Assembly: GCA_964019695.1 (NCBI GenBank) | Contig: OZ026522.1 | Location: 60,783,811-60,847,810, forward strand | Length of the DNA: 64,000 nucleotides | From: Loripinus fragilis | Taxonomy: Eukaryota; Mollusca; Bivalvia; Lucinida; Lucinidae | Reading direction: 5' to 3' | In this document: in pieces, positions 1 to 10,806 of the stretch | Layout of the letters: each line of letters starts with the position of its first letter | How positions within the stretch are numbered: the first letter of the stretch is position 1 | Notes under the pieces: model-generated | What the model was told of the DNA's origin: nothing | The model's database searches: none | The model's input: only the letters and a program-made list of their open reading frames with translations | Position numbers and translations under genes: made by a program

Positions 1-130
1 AAAACCATTTTTAAATGGTGTTTCACTGGCGGGCAGATATGGCCCCCTTTTAGTGGTATTTGGATCCTCTCTCCCCTCTTCAACTAAAAAAATTGTCAGA
101 GTTGAAACTTTCTGGATCCGCTCATAATTG
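1..130. mobile_element. GGATCC-ended MITE fragment
   Basis: The segment holds the family-specific palindrome (ATTTAAATGG, TTTCACTGGCGGGC), the purine/pyrimidine stretch and the end motif CTGGATCCGCTCAT. The same words recur at 18.67-18.90, 58.14-58.29, 58.70-58.99 and 62.76-63.06 kb. It is cut by the window edge. Confidence 0.6.
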
Positions 131-319
131 GTTACACACATTGTATAGTATATGTCTGATTTCCAGTAGATTTAGTGGTGTATTAACTGGCTTATGGGTC
201 ACTGTCTAGCCAGGCCCACAACTGGTTCCCATCTCCATTAGATTTACAAGAGACCAGGCGATACAGTGACCAAATAGTTGTTTAATACATACATGTAGGT
301 CCAGTTAAGCAAAAATTTT

Positions 320-430
320 GAGTGTGCCTAAAAATTGCTATTTACTTTCTTATCGATCATTTTAAACAGTCCAATGTTTTGGGTTCTCAAAAGAACCATC
401 TCAATGTAGCTAAAAATTTGATCTGTCGAA
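320..430. repeat. Fragment of the AAAAGAACC hairpin family
   Basis: The words TTTTGGGTTCTCAAAAGAACCA and ATCTCAATG match the left half of the hairpin element seen complete at 19.06, 21.14, 24.22, 26.03, 34.38 and 43.08 kb. The right half is lost where the 138-bp repeat region begins. No gene is seen in 130-500. Confidence 0.5.
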
Positions 431-509
431 AACATGGCAGACGGGGACGTCACAGGCAAGTTTCCCTTATGAACCTTTGTAAGAAACGTTTAGCATCTTA
501 TCCTCTGAA

Positions 510-1245
510 ACCAATGGTAAGAATTGAAAACAATTTGGCAGGAATGGTCCCTAGGTGTACTTCAATGAAATTGATTTGTCAAAAACTTGTCCGCCAGGGG
601 CATGGCCAATTTGCCTTATGTACCTTTGTAAGAAACTTTTCTCTGAAACCAATGGTAGGAATTGAAAACAATTTGGCAGGAATGGTCCCTAGGTGTACTT
701 CAATGAAATTGATTTGTCAAAAACTTGTCCGCCAGGGGCATGGCCAATTTGCCTTATGTACCTTTGTAAGAAACTTTTCTCTGAAACAAATGGTAGGAAT
801 TGAAAACAATTTGGCAGGAATGGTCCCTAGGTGTACTTCAATGAAATTGATTTGTCAAAAACTTGTCCGCCAGGGGCATGGCCAATTTGCCTTATGTACC
901 TTTGTAAGAAACTTTTCTCTGACACAATGGTAGGAATTGAAAACAATTTGGCAGGAATGGTCCCTAGGTGTACTTCAATGAAATTGATTTGTCAAAAACT
1001 TGTCCGCCAGGGGCATGGCCAATTTGCCTTATGTACCTTTGTAAGAAACTTTTCTCTGAAACCAATGGTAGGAATTGAAAACAATTTGGCAGGAATGGTC
1101 CCTAGGTGTACTTCAATGAAATTGATTTGTCAAAAACTTGGCCGCCAGGGGCATGGCCAATTTGCCTTATGTACCTTTGTAAGAAACTTTTCTCTGAAAC
1201 CAATGGTAGGAATTGAAAACAATTTGGCAGGAATGGTGACACTAG
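510..1245. repeat. 138-bp tandem repeat, about five and a third copies
   Basis: The word GAATTGAAAACAATTTGGC starts at 521, 659, 797, 934, 1072 and 1210. The spacing is 138 bp, with one 137-bp unit caused by a single-base deletion. The first copy is more divergent and the inner copies are almost identical. Because 138 is a multiple of three, two overlapping open frames run through the array, encoding a 46-residue repeat. No start context, splice site or domain supports real coding, so I treat it as a satellite. Decayed relatives of the unit occur at 1850-2060. Confidence 0.9.
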
Positions 1246-1272
1246 GTCACAGACTTTCTTCAATATTAGCTA

Positions 1273-1466
1273 CAGTAAAACCTGTGTAAAACGGCCGCTC
1301 AAATTGGTTTTAATGACAAATGGTAGCTTAATGAAGGTCAGAAGTAATGCAGAATGCTCTCCTTGGAGCATTCTGCAATACTTTTGACCTGCATTAAGCG
1401 ATTATTGGTCTTGTAAACCAATTTTTAGGTCTTTTTGAGAGTGGCCGTTTTACACAGGTTTTACTG
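1273..1466. mobile_element. MITE, TA-flanked, CAGTAAAACCTGT ends (copy 1)
   Basis: The terminal inverted repeats read CAGTAAAACCTGTGTAAAAC and its complement, flanked on both sides by TA (1271-1272 and 1467-1468). An inner hairpin (GAATGCTC...GAGCATTC) sits in the middle. The TA target and CAGT ends fit Tc1/mariner-type non-autonomous elements. Four other copies are in this window. Confidence 0.85.
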
Positions 1467-1556
1467 TATAACAAATTTGATATGTGTAAAACATGGCCAG
1501 GCCAAAAACAATTAATGTTTTGTTTCCCGTTACCCTACGTCCCCTAATATTTTGGG

Positions 1557-1695
1557 CAGGGTTGCCATGGTCAGGGAAAAAATATCTGTAATATGAAAAC
1601 TTTCCCAGGTAAGGGAAGAGTCAGGGAATTTCATTTTCAGCCAGGGAAATTTTGAAAAATGGAAAAAATCAGGGAATTATGGGAAAAAAATCCAA
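1557..1695. mobile_element. CAGGGTT-ended hAT-like MITE, left part only
   Basis: It begins CAGGGTTGCCATGGTCAGGG and contains several AGTCAGGGAATT words, as in the complete copy at 9025-9467. The right end is missing. Confidence 0.6.
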
Positions 1696-1849
1696 AAAAG
1701 CTGATACTGGTAGGTAACTTTCTTCAAAAATAGCTAATTTCAAATTTGATTCTTCGAAAGAAACATGCCATGAGAATGTGGCTGGTTTCCCTTATATACA
1801 TGTATAAAAAAATTTTAATGTCTCCTCTGGAATGGGAGGTCAGAATTTA

Positions 1850-2060
1850 AAGGAATTTGGCAGGTTTGTTCACTACAAAAATGGCTTAAATGAACTTGAT
1901 CACATAAAATGGCTGGTAGGGGTTGTGGCTTATTACGGCTAAAATACCTGTAAAATAGCTGATCATATTTCAAGTCATTTGGCAGAAATGGTCATTGGGT
2001 GAACTACAATAATAGCTTAAACAAATATTAACTGTCGAAAAACATGTCACAAGAGAGTGT
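1850..2060. repeat. Decayed relatives of the 138-bp repeat
   Basis: Two diverged copies carry the words AATTTGGCAG, ATGGTCAT/TTTGTTCA, ACTACAA.AATGGCTTAAA and CTGTCGAAAAACATG, in the same order as the array at 510-1245. This suggests the array grew from an older dispersed repeat. Confidence 0.5.
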
Positions 2061-2754
2061 TGCCAACAACAAAACTCAAGTGAGCAAGCCTTTTTTTCAG
2101 TGTTAAACTTAGTCAGGTGTAACTGTCCCTTTTATTTTCATAAATGTTTTAATATGTTTTGGCTCATATATTCTTAGTTAGACATGATCAGTCTTCATGT
2201 TTGGCAGCAGACTGATAAGTCTACTTTTGAAAGATAGCACACATTTCTTCTCTAAATTATTTACATATAATCTGTATATATAAAACCACCTGTTTTTTTT
2301 AACTTCCTGATTTTTGGTGTTCTGTTTATAATAAGCACCATTTCACCGCGTAGTCAACTTTTGCATGTCAGGCCTGATCTGGATCCAAACTGTTTGAGGT
2401 TCTGATGGTATTCCTGATTTTTTTTTTGAAAACCTCAAATTTGAACAAAAATATCAGCAGACAATAAAAGTGCGTTGAAAATTACCCAGCATGCAAAGAG
2501 TTAACCATAGCCTGTTATGAAAAGTCCATCTTATTGACAACCTTGATTTATAAAGTATATCTATAGGGAAGTTTACCTCTCATGATAAAGTGAAAGACTA
2601 TAGAAACCAGGATAGCTGATTGTTACAATGGAATTAGAAACCAGACAGAAGGTATAAACATTAATTTTTTTCTCCTACACTGAACGGGTACCTTTATACA
2701 TCTGGATCCATGGGGTGAAAATTTTCAGCATTATTCCTGAATTTAGAATTTTGT

Positions 2755-3255
2755 GGCTTTAATTTACATGCTTTTTTAACGTCTGGGTTTTTTTTTTTAC
2801 AAATTTAAAGTTTAAAAAAATTCTTTCAGGAATACCATCAAGAGTGTCAAACAGTTTGGATATAGATTAGGCCCGACACTTTGTCGGGCCTGATCTGGGT
2901 CCAGACTGTTTGCAAAGGTTATTAGCAGATGTCAGTTAAACTTTTCTATTCCAGCAAAGGACAGGCTAGCATAGTTTAAAAATGAATCATGAAAATAAAT
3001 AAATATTGGCTTTAATTTACATGCTTTTTTAATGTCTGGCGTTTTTTTTTTACAAATTTAAAGTTTCCAAAAAATTCTTTCAGGAATACCATCAAGAGTG
3101 TCAAACAGTTTGGATACAGATTAGGCCCAACATTGTGTCGGGCCTGATCTGGGTGCAGGCTGTTTGCAAAGGTTATCAGCAGATGTCAGTTAGATTTTCC
3201 TCTACCAGCAAAGGACAGGCTAGCATAGCTTAAAAATGAATCATGAAAATAAATA
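2755..3255. repeat. Two tandem copies (~250 bp) of a fold-back repeat
   Basis: GGCTTTAATTTACATGCTTT starts near 2755 and 3008 and each copy ends AATGAATCATGAAAATAAAT. Each contains the hairpin AGATTAGGCCCRACA...TGTCGGGCCTGATCTGGGT. That hairpin marks a common fold-back family, with further copies near 4.52, 5.75, 15.86, 21.7, 26.24 and 40.2 kb. Confidence 0.7.
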
Positions 3256-3654
3256 AACATTGAGCCATACTACAATGTAGATGAAGAAGTTTGTGAAAAT
3301 ATTACAGTGTCTTGCATGCAGCAACGGATCAGGGCCTGCAAGTGTAAGAATTTAACAGGGATGAAAAAGTTCAGGATTGATCAGGATTTCCTGGCTGGCA
3401 TACAATATACATAATGTCAATCTTATTTGGGTTAAAAGTTAGTTTCAACATTGTTAAGTTGAATATTTACCTTAAAATAAGCATAAACAAACTGATTTCT
3501 ATTGGTATTTTGTGAATCTAAGCTTTTAATTAGTGATATAAAAATCTGTTTGGCTCGGTTCAGGATTCATTTACTTGATTTTCCTGATTGAGAATGACCG
3601 ACTATTCTCATCCCTGGAATTACGATAACAATTTCCAGAGAGAGAGAGAATAAA

Positions 3655-3898
3655 CATGGGTGAAAGTTTTCAGGATTATTCCTGAATTCAGGATTTTGAG
3701 GCTGACTTTCTGTGGAAAATCAGCCTCAAAATGCTGAATTAGGGAGATCATAACAGCTTCTCTGATTTATTTTCAGTCTGCCTACAGGTATTTGACTATT
3801 TAAACTTTAAATTGTGAATATTTAGTGGTCATACTGCAAGTTTTAAGACTGGAGTTTCAAAAGTTCAGGATTTTGGAAATTTTGAACGTTCACACATG
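3655..3898. mobile_element. MITE with CATGGGTGAAAGTT ends (copy 1)
   Basis: The left end CATGGGTGAAAGTTTTCAGG matches, inverted, the right end TTTGAACGTTCACACATG. The interior has a second hairpin around GAGGCTGAC...TCAGCCTC. A second copy lies at 15048-15292, where the terminal match is better. Confidence 0.75.
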
Positions 3899-4229
3899 AA
3901 TAAATAACTTAACACTTGTCCTGCTGAACCTGGATCTATCCTTTTGTGGAAACACAGTAGATCCAGATCAACTGGCTATTGATGAAGCCATCTTATCAGG
4001 ATCCACACTGATTTCCGCTATGTTTGAAAATATATGCTTACGACAGGAATGTTGCAGGTTAACAGGATAAAAATTGAGGAGGAATGTAAAAATAATCAGC
4101 ATGACATTAGGGTTAAATCGAACAGAACACCAGTGATTATTGAAAGAGACTACATGTAGGAGGTCCTCTAGATAGTAGGTGGTCTGCACAATGGTCAAAC
4201 TGAGTCAAGACTGAAGCTGGCTATTTACC

Positions 4230-4426
4230 TAGGGAGCGCAGTGCCTCAGTGGTAGAGTGCTTGACTCTAGACCGAGAGGGGGCGGGGTCGAGCCTCACCG
4301 GCATCATTGTGTTGTGTCCATGAGCAAGACACACTATTCCTAGCTTAGTACAGGCTCAACCCAGGAAGACCCGTCCCTACATAACTGAAAGATTGTTGGT
4401 GGGACGTAAAGAATCAAATCAACAAA
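4230..4426 (+). mobile_element. tRNA-derived SINE, full length (copy 1)
   Basis: The head is tRNA-like: A-box region CAGTGGTAGAGTGC, and a decayed B box, GGTCGAGCC. The body has TTGAGCAAGACACA...CTAGCTTAGTA...GATTGTTG and the tail is AAAGAATCAAATC. A 9-bp target duplication, CTATTTACC, flanks it at 4221-4229 and 4427-4435. Confidence 0.88.
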
Positions 4427-4469
4427 CTATTTACCGTTAACTTTTTTCATCATTTTCTTCGTGGTCTGC

Positions 4470-4640
4470 AGATATTTTTCAAAATTAAATTTTTCAAAAA
4501 AATTCTATTAGGAACACTTTCAGAGTGTCAAACAGTTTGGATACCGATCAGGCCCAACGTTCTACTGAAACGTCGGGCCTGATCGGGGTCCAAACTGTTT
4601 GCAAAGATTATCAGCAGCCAACAAAATTTGCCGTTGGCAG
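4470..4640. repeat. Fold-back repeat, AGATCAGGCCC family
   Basis: Hairpin arms GATCAGGCCCAACGTT and AACGTCGGGCCTGATC lie between GTGTCAAACAGTTTGG and CCAAACTGTTTGCAAAG. The outer sequence has TCAGCAG and CAAAATTT(G) words found in all copies. A partial copy without a second arm is at 4850-4945. Confidence 0.7.
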
Positions 4641-5345
4641 GCAAAGTAACCACTAAGCATCAAGTACTAAAAAAATGACCAAGCCAGAACCAGTTCACAG
4701 GTTAATAAAATATAGGCTTGTACTGTAAGGAAGAGTATACATCCTGATCATGAGGGTTATTTGGAATTCAAGCTTTTGATTCTTTATGGTAAGAAGAGGA
4801 AGTTACAAGTTACTCTTTGCATGCTGGTAATTTTACATGTTTTTGTGTCATCTGCTGATTTTTTTCTAAGTTAACAGTAAACTTTTTCAAAAAGAACTAA
4901 TTGGAATATTTTCAGAGTGTCAAACAGTTTGGATCCAGAGTAGGCTGGTAAAACTCAATTAAAATCAGTTATTCTGTTTACTCAAAGAGTTTTATTAACA
5001 TGTTTAATAAAGTTTAGACTTTTTAATACATTATATCGCTATGGCCTATGAAGTTTATCAAGACTTGTAGTATGGCTGATGCTTTTTTCTTTGATCTCTG
5101 CTGATGTTTAAATCAGACACCCTAGAATAACGACGAAGGAGGAGCTTAAAACCGTACTTTAATTTCCAATTTTAGTTAAACAGCGATGTAGGCGGGAACC
5201 TTCTAAATAGCGATAAATTAACCCGTAGGTAAATGTAATATAATTGACAGCTTAGGCCGGATGCTGGGAGGAGCGAATGTATATTTCGTCAGGTGTCAGT
5301 AACACGTGTTTATTTGCGCCTGTGCCATACTACAAGCTAGATAAA

Positions 5346-5431
5346 GGATTTTTCCTCGGCTTTCTGTTTAAACCGCTCGGTGGGCTACGCCCACCTCGCG
5401 GTTTAAACGAGAAAGCCTCGGAAAAGTATCC
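5346..5431. repeat. Long GC-rich near-perfect palindrome
   Basis: The left arm GGCTTTCTGTTTAAACCGC... mirrors ...GCGGTTTAAACGAGAAAGCC, with GGTGGGC/GCCCACC at the centre. The two arms are about 40 bp each, with a loop of only a few bases. No gene is seen around it; flanking ORFs have no recognisable domain. Confidence 0.8.
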
Positions 5432-5689
5432 TATATCTATTACATGTTGTAGCCATTTATTTCACTGCATTAGAACAGGTTATAGTGTTGGCATGGTTTC
5501 TAATGACGTTATTAGTTATTAACGTGTGATTAAAGTAGCCCCCGCAGAGTCATTCATCCAAGGTGTGATTCTGCGGAATTGCCTAGGGGTTCAGAATGCA
5601 AAAACAAACTCATGATTCATAAGAAAATAATCACAATTTTACAATAAAGAATGTTTGCTGATCTACTATATGTAAACAGAAAATGCAAC

Positions 5690-6300
5690 AAGATTTTAAC
5701 TCTTTCCTTGCTAGTGGCTACTTTTGTTGTCTGCTGATAACCTTTGCAAGCAGTTTGGACCCAGATCAGGACCGACATAACGTCTGTCCTGATCTGGGTC
5801 CAACCTGTTTGACACTCTGATAGTGTCCCTAAAAGATTTTTTTAAATATCAGAGCAGTCTGATCTGGGTCCACACAGCTGTTTGCCCCAATAATACATAA
5901 GTCAAATAATTAGCAAAAATATGCAGCAGATGACTTAAGCAGACAACATTTTTTGCTTGATTTTGGCAGGCACTTTAAGGTTAATAATTAAATCATAATT
6001 AGTTTATTGCTAAAACAATTAAGAGCTGGCTAATTCTTGAAGGGATGACAGAATGATATGACAGTTTTATTATGACCACTCAAAATGTTGAACAGGAAAA
6101 TATTAGTCACTGATCAAAAGTGATCATTAAAGTCAATAGTGGATCAATAAGCACTCAATTAGCTCTGGATCAATTATGATGTATTAATAGAATTTTCCCT
6201 TACTGACAAACAGTGTGGACCGAGATCAGACTGCTCCTGTAGGGAGCAGTCTGATCTGGGTCCACAATGTTTGCCTCTATGCTTATGCTAATTAGACATT
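5690..6300. repeat. Two fold-back repeats and AT-rich spacer
   Basis: At 5725-5830 is a copy of the AGATCAGG(C/A)CC hairpin family. At 6210-6270 is the related hairpin CAGACTGCTCCTG/GGAGCAGTCTG with the same outer GGTCCACA word. Nothing else is recognised. Confidence 0.6.
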
Positions 6301-6894
6301 TTCAGAGGCAGTTTTTTTTTTTGCTGGCGTTTTAAGGACTAAATAATGTGTTTTGCGTCTATTATGTGACTGAGATAATGGCGCAAGATGACACTGTTAC
6401 TTTTGAAAAAAAACCCCAGATAAACCACGCCTAATTTTCATCTTTTACCTATGTCTAAGGTTAACCAGTCCTAATTACGCATTCATGAGGTGCCGCCTTT
6501 ACAGTACCCAAAAAGTCATATAATATCTACTGGCATTAGCGAATACAGTATGGTAAATGTTCTAAAATTTCGAACACTTTTCTCTTTCTGTTCTCAAATA
6601 AAATGTTGGTTGTCAAGGCTGGTATTTCCAAATTGCTTGTCAGAGTAGCAAACAGGGAAGACCCTAATCAGGCTGCTTTTTCAGACGTAAAGAATGAAAC
6701 CAAACCAAAAAAACAACAACACCCCCTGTCTTTTTTTTAGTCAGTATGAAAAATTACACAGCATGCAAAGTGTTAAGTGACTGTTTTGGGTGTGTCTGAT
6801 TGGTCTAGTCAGGAAACCAGGCTATTGAACAGTCTTAAATCAGAAGAGGAAGTAGAAATTATTAAATTATTTGGAAGGTGTAAGAATTAGAATA

Positions 6895-7050
6895 ATTAAC
6901 TCTTTTCATTCTGGATACTTTTGCAAACAATGCAGACCCAGTTGAAATGCAGCATAATGCGGCATTTCCTCAGTCTCCACCCTGTTTGCTAATTACAAAA
7001 ACCATCTGCAGAGAAAGAAAAACAATTTTATTTGAAAATTATAACCTGTG
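6895..7050. repeat. GCATTTCATC-type fold-back repeat
   Basis: The element has TTTGCAAACA.TGCAGACCCAG, then GAAATGC.GCATAATGCGGCATTTC, then CTGTTTGCT. Related copies are near 17.64, 29.1, 43.3, 45.3 and 61.25 kb. Confidence 0.6.
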
Positions 7051-7125
7051 ACCCCTCGATATGTACAATGGACTATCAGGGAGCGCACTCCCCCCTGCGA
7101 AATTTTGTTCTACAAATTGGAGGTG

Positions 7126-9825
7126 TTCTAGAACTGTTCTAGAACATTTAGAACTGTTCTAGAACTGTTCTAAACAGGTAAATATGTTCGTTCTAGAACT
7201 CTTGTCCTACAACTGTTCTAGAACATTGTTATAGAACAAATCAAGCACATTCTAGAACTGATTTCCATTCTATAAGTTTTCTTGAAATATTCTAGAACAT
7301 TTTTAGAACAAATCAAGAACCAGTAAGTTCTACAAATGTTCTAATAATATTCTAGAACATTTTTAGAACTTTTCAAGAACAAAATAAGTTTACAGAAACT
7401 TTTAAAAAATGATTCAAATTAAGTTCTAGAACATTTGTCTTACATTTTAGAACTAGTTAATTCTACAAATATACTAATAAATTCTAGAACACTTTTGAAA
7501 CTTCTCAAGAGCAGAAAGCATCAGGTAGCTCAGTGGTTGGGCAAAGAGACCATTCTTTTGAGTACCCAAAACATAAAACATGTTTTGGGTGAGAAATAAA
7601 GAAAATAATTTTCCAATATGCACTCTTATCTGGAGGCCTGGTCCTTTGGATGGGGACGTTAACTGGATGTCCCCTTTGCAGGGAAGGTCACCCCTTGTGC
7701 AGGTTAAAGAACCCTACAGTAATTTAGATATGGTTTAAATTACTTGTAGGCTTTCATCCTGCAACCTGGATTGCCGATAATACTCGCAAGGGAGGGTCTA
7801 GCAGTATATAGAGAAAGAAAGAAAAAAAGGGCAAAATAAGTTCTAGAACTTATTTAGTACTTTTATAGAACCAGCAAGTTCTAGAAATGTTCTTAAAAGT
7901 TCTAGAACACTTTTAGAACATTTAAAGAGGAAACATGTCATAACCAGATGGATAATGGGAAAAACATGGCTGCCAGAATTGGAGGGAAAATGTGGAGGCT
8001 CTTCAAAAACATTTGTTTGGGAATTTCTAGATGGCAAACATGATAGTAGTATTGACTGAGACAGTGAGTAGACCTGAGAAACAGTTTCTCTAAGGTTTTT
8101 AATGTTGATTAATGGTGGGGTTGTTGTTTGTTAGTTTTTTTTAGCAAATGCAAGACAATGTTTTAGAAATGGGTGGGGTAATACAGGGTGGCATGTTACC
8201 ACAATGAGAAGATGATCATGGCTTAATTACTATAAACAGAGGTTGAACAGTTAACATCCAATAAGTTTTCCAAAAACTACAATGTAACAGTTTTGCAATG
8301 AATGTTATTTATTTTTCAATTCAATGATAATTCGGGAGAAATATTTTACTGAAATTTACTGAACCAGCAAGTTCTACAAAAGTTAAAAAATGTTCTAGAA
8401 CATTTTTAGAACAGTTCTAGAACAAGCATGTCATTATCATAAATTTAACCAGATTGATGTTGGGAAAAACATGGCTGCCAGAATTGGAGGGATTATGAAG
8501 GCTCCCCAAAAAGCACTTGTGGCAGTTTCTAGATGGCAAATTTGACAGTATTATATAGTCTGGGACAGTGAGTAGGCTTGAGACACAATTTCTTAAGTAT
8601 TAATGTTAATGGTTGCTGTAGTTGCTGTTTTTCCAAGGTCAGATGCATGACAATGTTTTGAAATGGGTGGGGTAACAGGGTGGCAATAACTAACAACATT
8701 CAGGCCCACTTAGGGCCCCTATAATAATTCTCCTCCAGGTGATGTTTATTTATTTATTGTGTCACCTGCATTTGGGGATTACTTATTGGGGTTTTAAACC
8801 AATGTCAACAGTTTTCCAGATATATAAAGGTAGCATTCGATGGAATCTTATTTCCAAACCCTATATGGGACATTTTTGGGGAGGTGTTTTACAACTGTTT
8901 TAGAAAAGTTCAGATTTTTTAGAACAGTTGCAGAACAAACCACTAGAACATTCCTGAAATTGTTCTTAAACTATTCTAAAATGCTCTAAAATAATTCAGG
9001 GGCATTAATAGAATGCTTTATATGCAGGGTTGCCACGGTCAGGGAAAAAGTTCTGGAAAATGAAAAATGTTCCAGGTCAGGGAAAAGTCAGGGAATTTTA
9101 TTTTCAGACAGGGAAATTTAGAAAAAATGGAAAAGTCAGGGAATTTCAAAAATTTCAAAAAATAATTCTGGTTAACTGGCTACTGCTTTTCCATAAATTG
9201 CAAGCAATATTAGAGAAGGAATGTTTCCTAACATAAATTGCAAGCAATTTATGTTCAGAAACATTCCTTTTCTAATATTTATGGTTTGAGATATTTCTTA
9301 AAAGATTAAATCAGAACGCATAAATATTTGTACAAAATCTTCTAATTCTCGATGGATGAAAATGGCTAAAATTGACCTTCCAAAACGATCTGGAAAACGG
9401 TCGAAAGTCAGGGAAAAGTCAGTGAAAAGTCAGGGAATTTTGAAAACGATATTGAGTGGCAACCCTGTATATGACATTTTTGAAGAGTTGTTCTACAGTC
9501 TTTCCAGAAAATTTCTAATGGTTTGTTCTGGATCAGTTCTAGAAAAAGCCAATGTTTATTCTAGAACAGTTCTAGAACAAACCATTAGAACATTTCTGGA
9601 ATTGTTCTGGAACCATTCTAAAAATGTTCTAGAATGATTCAGAGACATTTTAGAACGTTAAATGGAACATTTCTAGGGGCGTTCTACAATTGTTCCAGAA
9701 AAATTCTAAAGGTTTGTTCTAGATCAGTTCTAGAACAAACCAAGGTTAGTTCTAGAACAGTTCTAGAACAAACCATTAGAACATTTCTGGAATAGTTCTG
9801 GAACCATTCTACAGATGTTCTAGAA
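7126..9825. repeat. Field of TTCTAGAA palindromes (23 exact copies)
   Basis: Exact TTCTAGAA occurs 23 times by my reading, in clusters at 7126-7490, 7841-7907, 8393-8422, 9537-9634 and 9728-9825, with many near matches such as TTCCAGAA and TTTTAGAA. Chance would give about one. The field is interrupted by plain sequence at 7.5-7.8 and 8.45-8.9 kb and by the MITE at 9025-9467. The last part is a tandem duplication of about 184 bp (9490-9660 and 9675-9850). TTCnnGAA is the core of the heat-shock factor site, but function is unproven. Confidence 0.85.
9025..9467. mobile_element. CAGGGTT-ended hAT-like MITE with 6-bp target duplication
   Basis: The ends CAGGGTTGCCA and TGGCAACCCTG are exact inverted repeats. 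The target duplication TATATG is at 9019-9024 and 9468-9473. Inside are direct AGTCAGGGAATTTT words near both ends and a central hairpin (GCAAGCAAT...GGAATGTTTC / GAAACATTCC). It is inserted into the TTCTAGAA field. The 5-6 bp duplication with CAGGGTT ends fits hAT groups with short duplications. Confidence 0.85.
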
Positions 9826-10210
9826 CTATTCAGAGACATTTATAGAACGTTAACAGGCCCCCTAGTGGAACCTTTAAAACCTTTAGAAACCTTTATTTTG
9901 GCTGAAATCCTTTAAAACCTTTAATTTGGCTGAAAAACCTTTAATAACCTTTATTTTGATTAATTAACCTTTAATATTTGCAAGATAAGAAATAGACCAT
10001 AAGTATGTTTACAAAAATGTCTGTTACAGCTTTAGTTTTTCAGAAAGCTGTATTCATCCCCAGACCACTATTGCACCAGCGTGACTCTATATAGTGGTAT
10101 GGTGGTCGGTTATACTGAGGCTTCAGATAAGGCAGCAATAAAAAAAGAGTGAGGTTGGGCAAATATAAATGCTTTTAGGTTGATTTCATGCTTTACATCC
10201 ATGCTAAATA

Positions 10211-10382
10211 AGGGAGCGCAGTGGCTCAGTGGTAGAGTGCTTGACTCGAGACCGAGGGGCCGCGGGTTCGAGCCCCACCAGCATCACGGCGTTGTGGTCC
10301 TTGAGCAAGACACATTTATCCTAGCTTAGTACATAACTGAAAGATTGTTGATGCGATGTAAAAGAATCAAATAAAAAAAAAA
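10211..10382 (+). mobile_element. tRNA-derived SINE (copy 2)
   Basis: It starts AGGGAGCGCAGTGGCTCAG and has the best-preserved B box, GGGTTCGAGCCCC. The middle is shortened (CTAGCTTAGTACATAACTG) relative to other copies, and it ends AAAGAATCAAATAAAAA. Between it and the SH3 exon (10383-10705) nothing is seen. Confidence 0.85.
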
Positions 10383-10705
10383 TACCAACTGCGATCTGTA
10401 AAAGCTGATCCGTTGTTTAAAGGCTCATCCGTTGAGCTCTAGGATCGGATGAACAGGGTTATCTCAGGTGAAATGTGCTGATTTTTAAATTCTAATTTGG
10501 AACAGTGATATCTACACACAAGATGCATATCTTTCTAAATCTTGTATTTAAAATTGCATGCAATATATTTCAATATCAATAAAAGCAATATCCTCTGAAT
10601 TTCATCAATTGCCCCTACAAGTTAAATGTATCAAATTAGAAGGAAGAATCCATAATTATAGTGCATAAAGGGATATTAAGATTTTGTTGATTGTACTTGT
10701 TTCAG

Positions 10706-10806
10706 GACCCCAATTGGTACAAGGCCCAAGACAAGACAGAACGAGAGGGAATGATCCCAGCACCATATGTCCAAAAACGAAAAGAAGTCTCATTACATGC
10801 TATGCC
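10706..10806 (+). CDS. CSK: CSK exon: C-terminal part of SH3 domain
   Basis: The exon follows a TTGTTTCAG acceptor and ends at GTAAGT. It encodes 33 codons plus two bases: [20 protein letters not shown] then [13 protein letters not shown] and the first two bases of a proline. This is the last part of the SH3 barrel, with the DPNWYKA strand and the PxxYV motif that helps form the proline-binding surface, followed by the short SH3-SH2 connector ending in the conserved Met-Pro. The exon leaves in phase 2 (CC), so the next exon must supply one base. All three downstream SH2 exons do so, giving CCC or CCA, both proline. The upstream half of SH3 (ALYDF/KGD-type motifs) was sought on the plus strand of 1-10.7 kb by eye and not found. 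Confidence 0.93.

Noticed and set aside
322..1289. Two overlapping ORFs of 203 and 152 codons
   Set aside because: They exist only because the tandem unit is 138 bp. There is no domain, splice context or composition change.
4230..4320. SINE heads as tRNA genes
   Set aside because: They have A/B-box-like sequence but do not close a proper acceptor stem. They are followed by a SINE body and flanked by target duplications.
7126..9825. TTCTAGAA field as proven heat-shock enhancer
   Set aside because: The motif match is real, but a selfish tandem repeat explains it equally well. It is kept as a finding, not as a regulatory feature.
1..10705. Search for the first half of SH3 and the start codon
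   Set aside because: No ALYDF/KGD-type exon was recognised by eye. A short exon could have been missed; a profile search would settle it.
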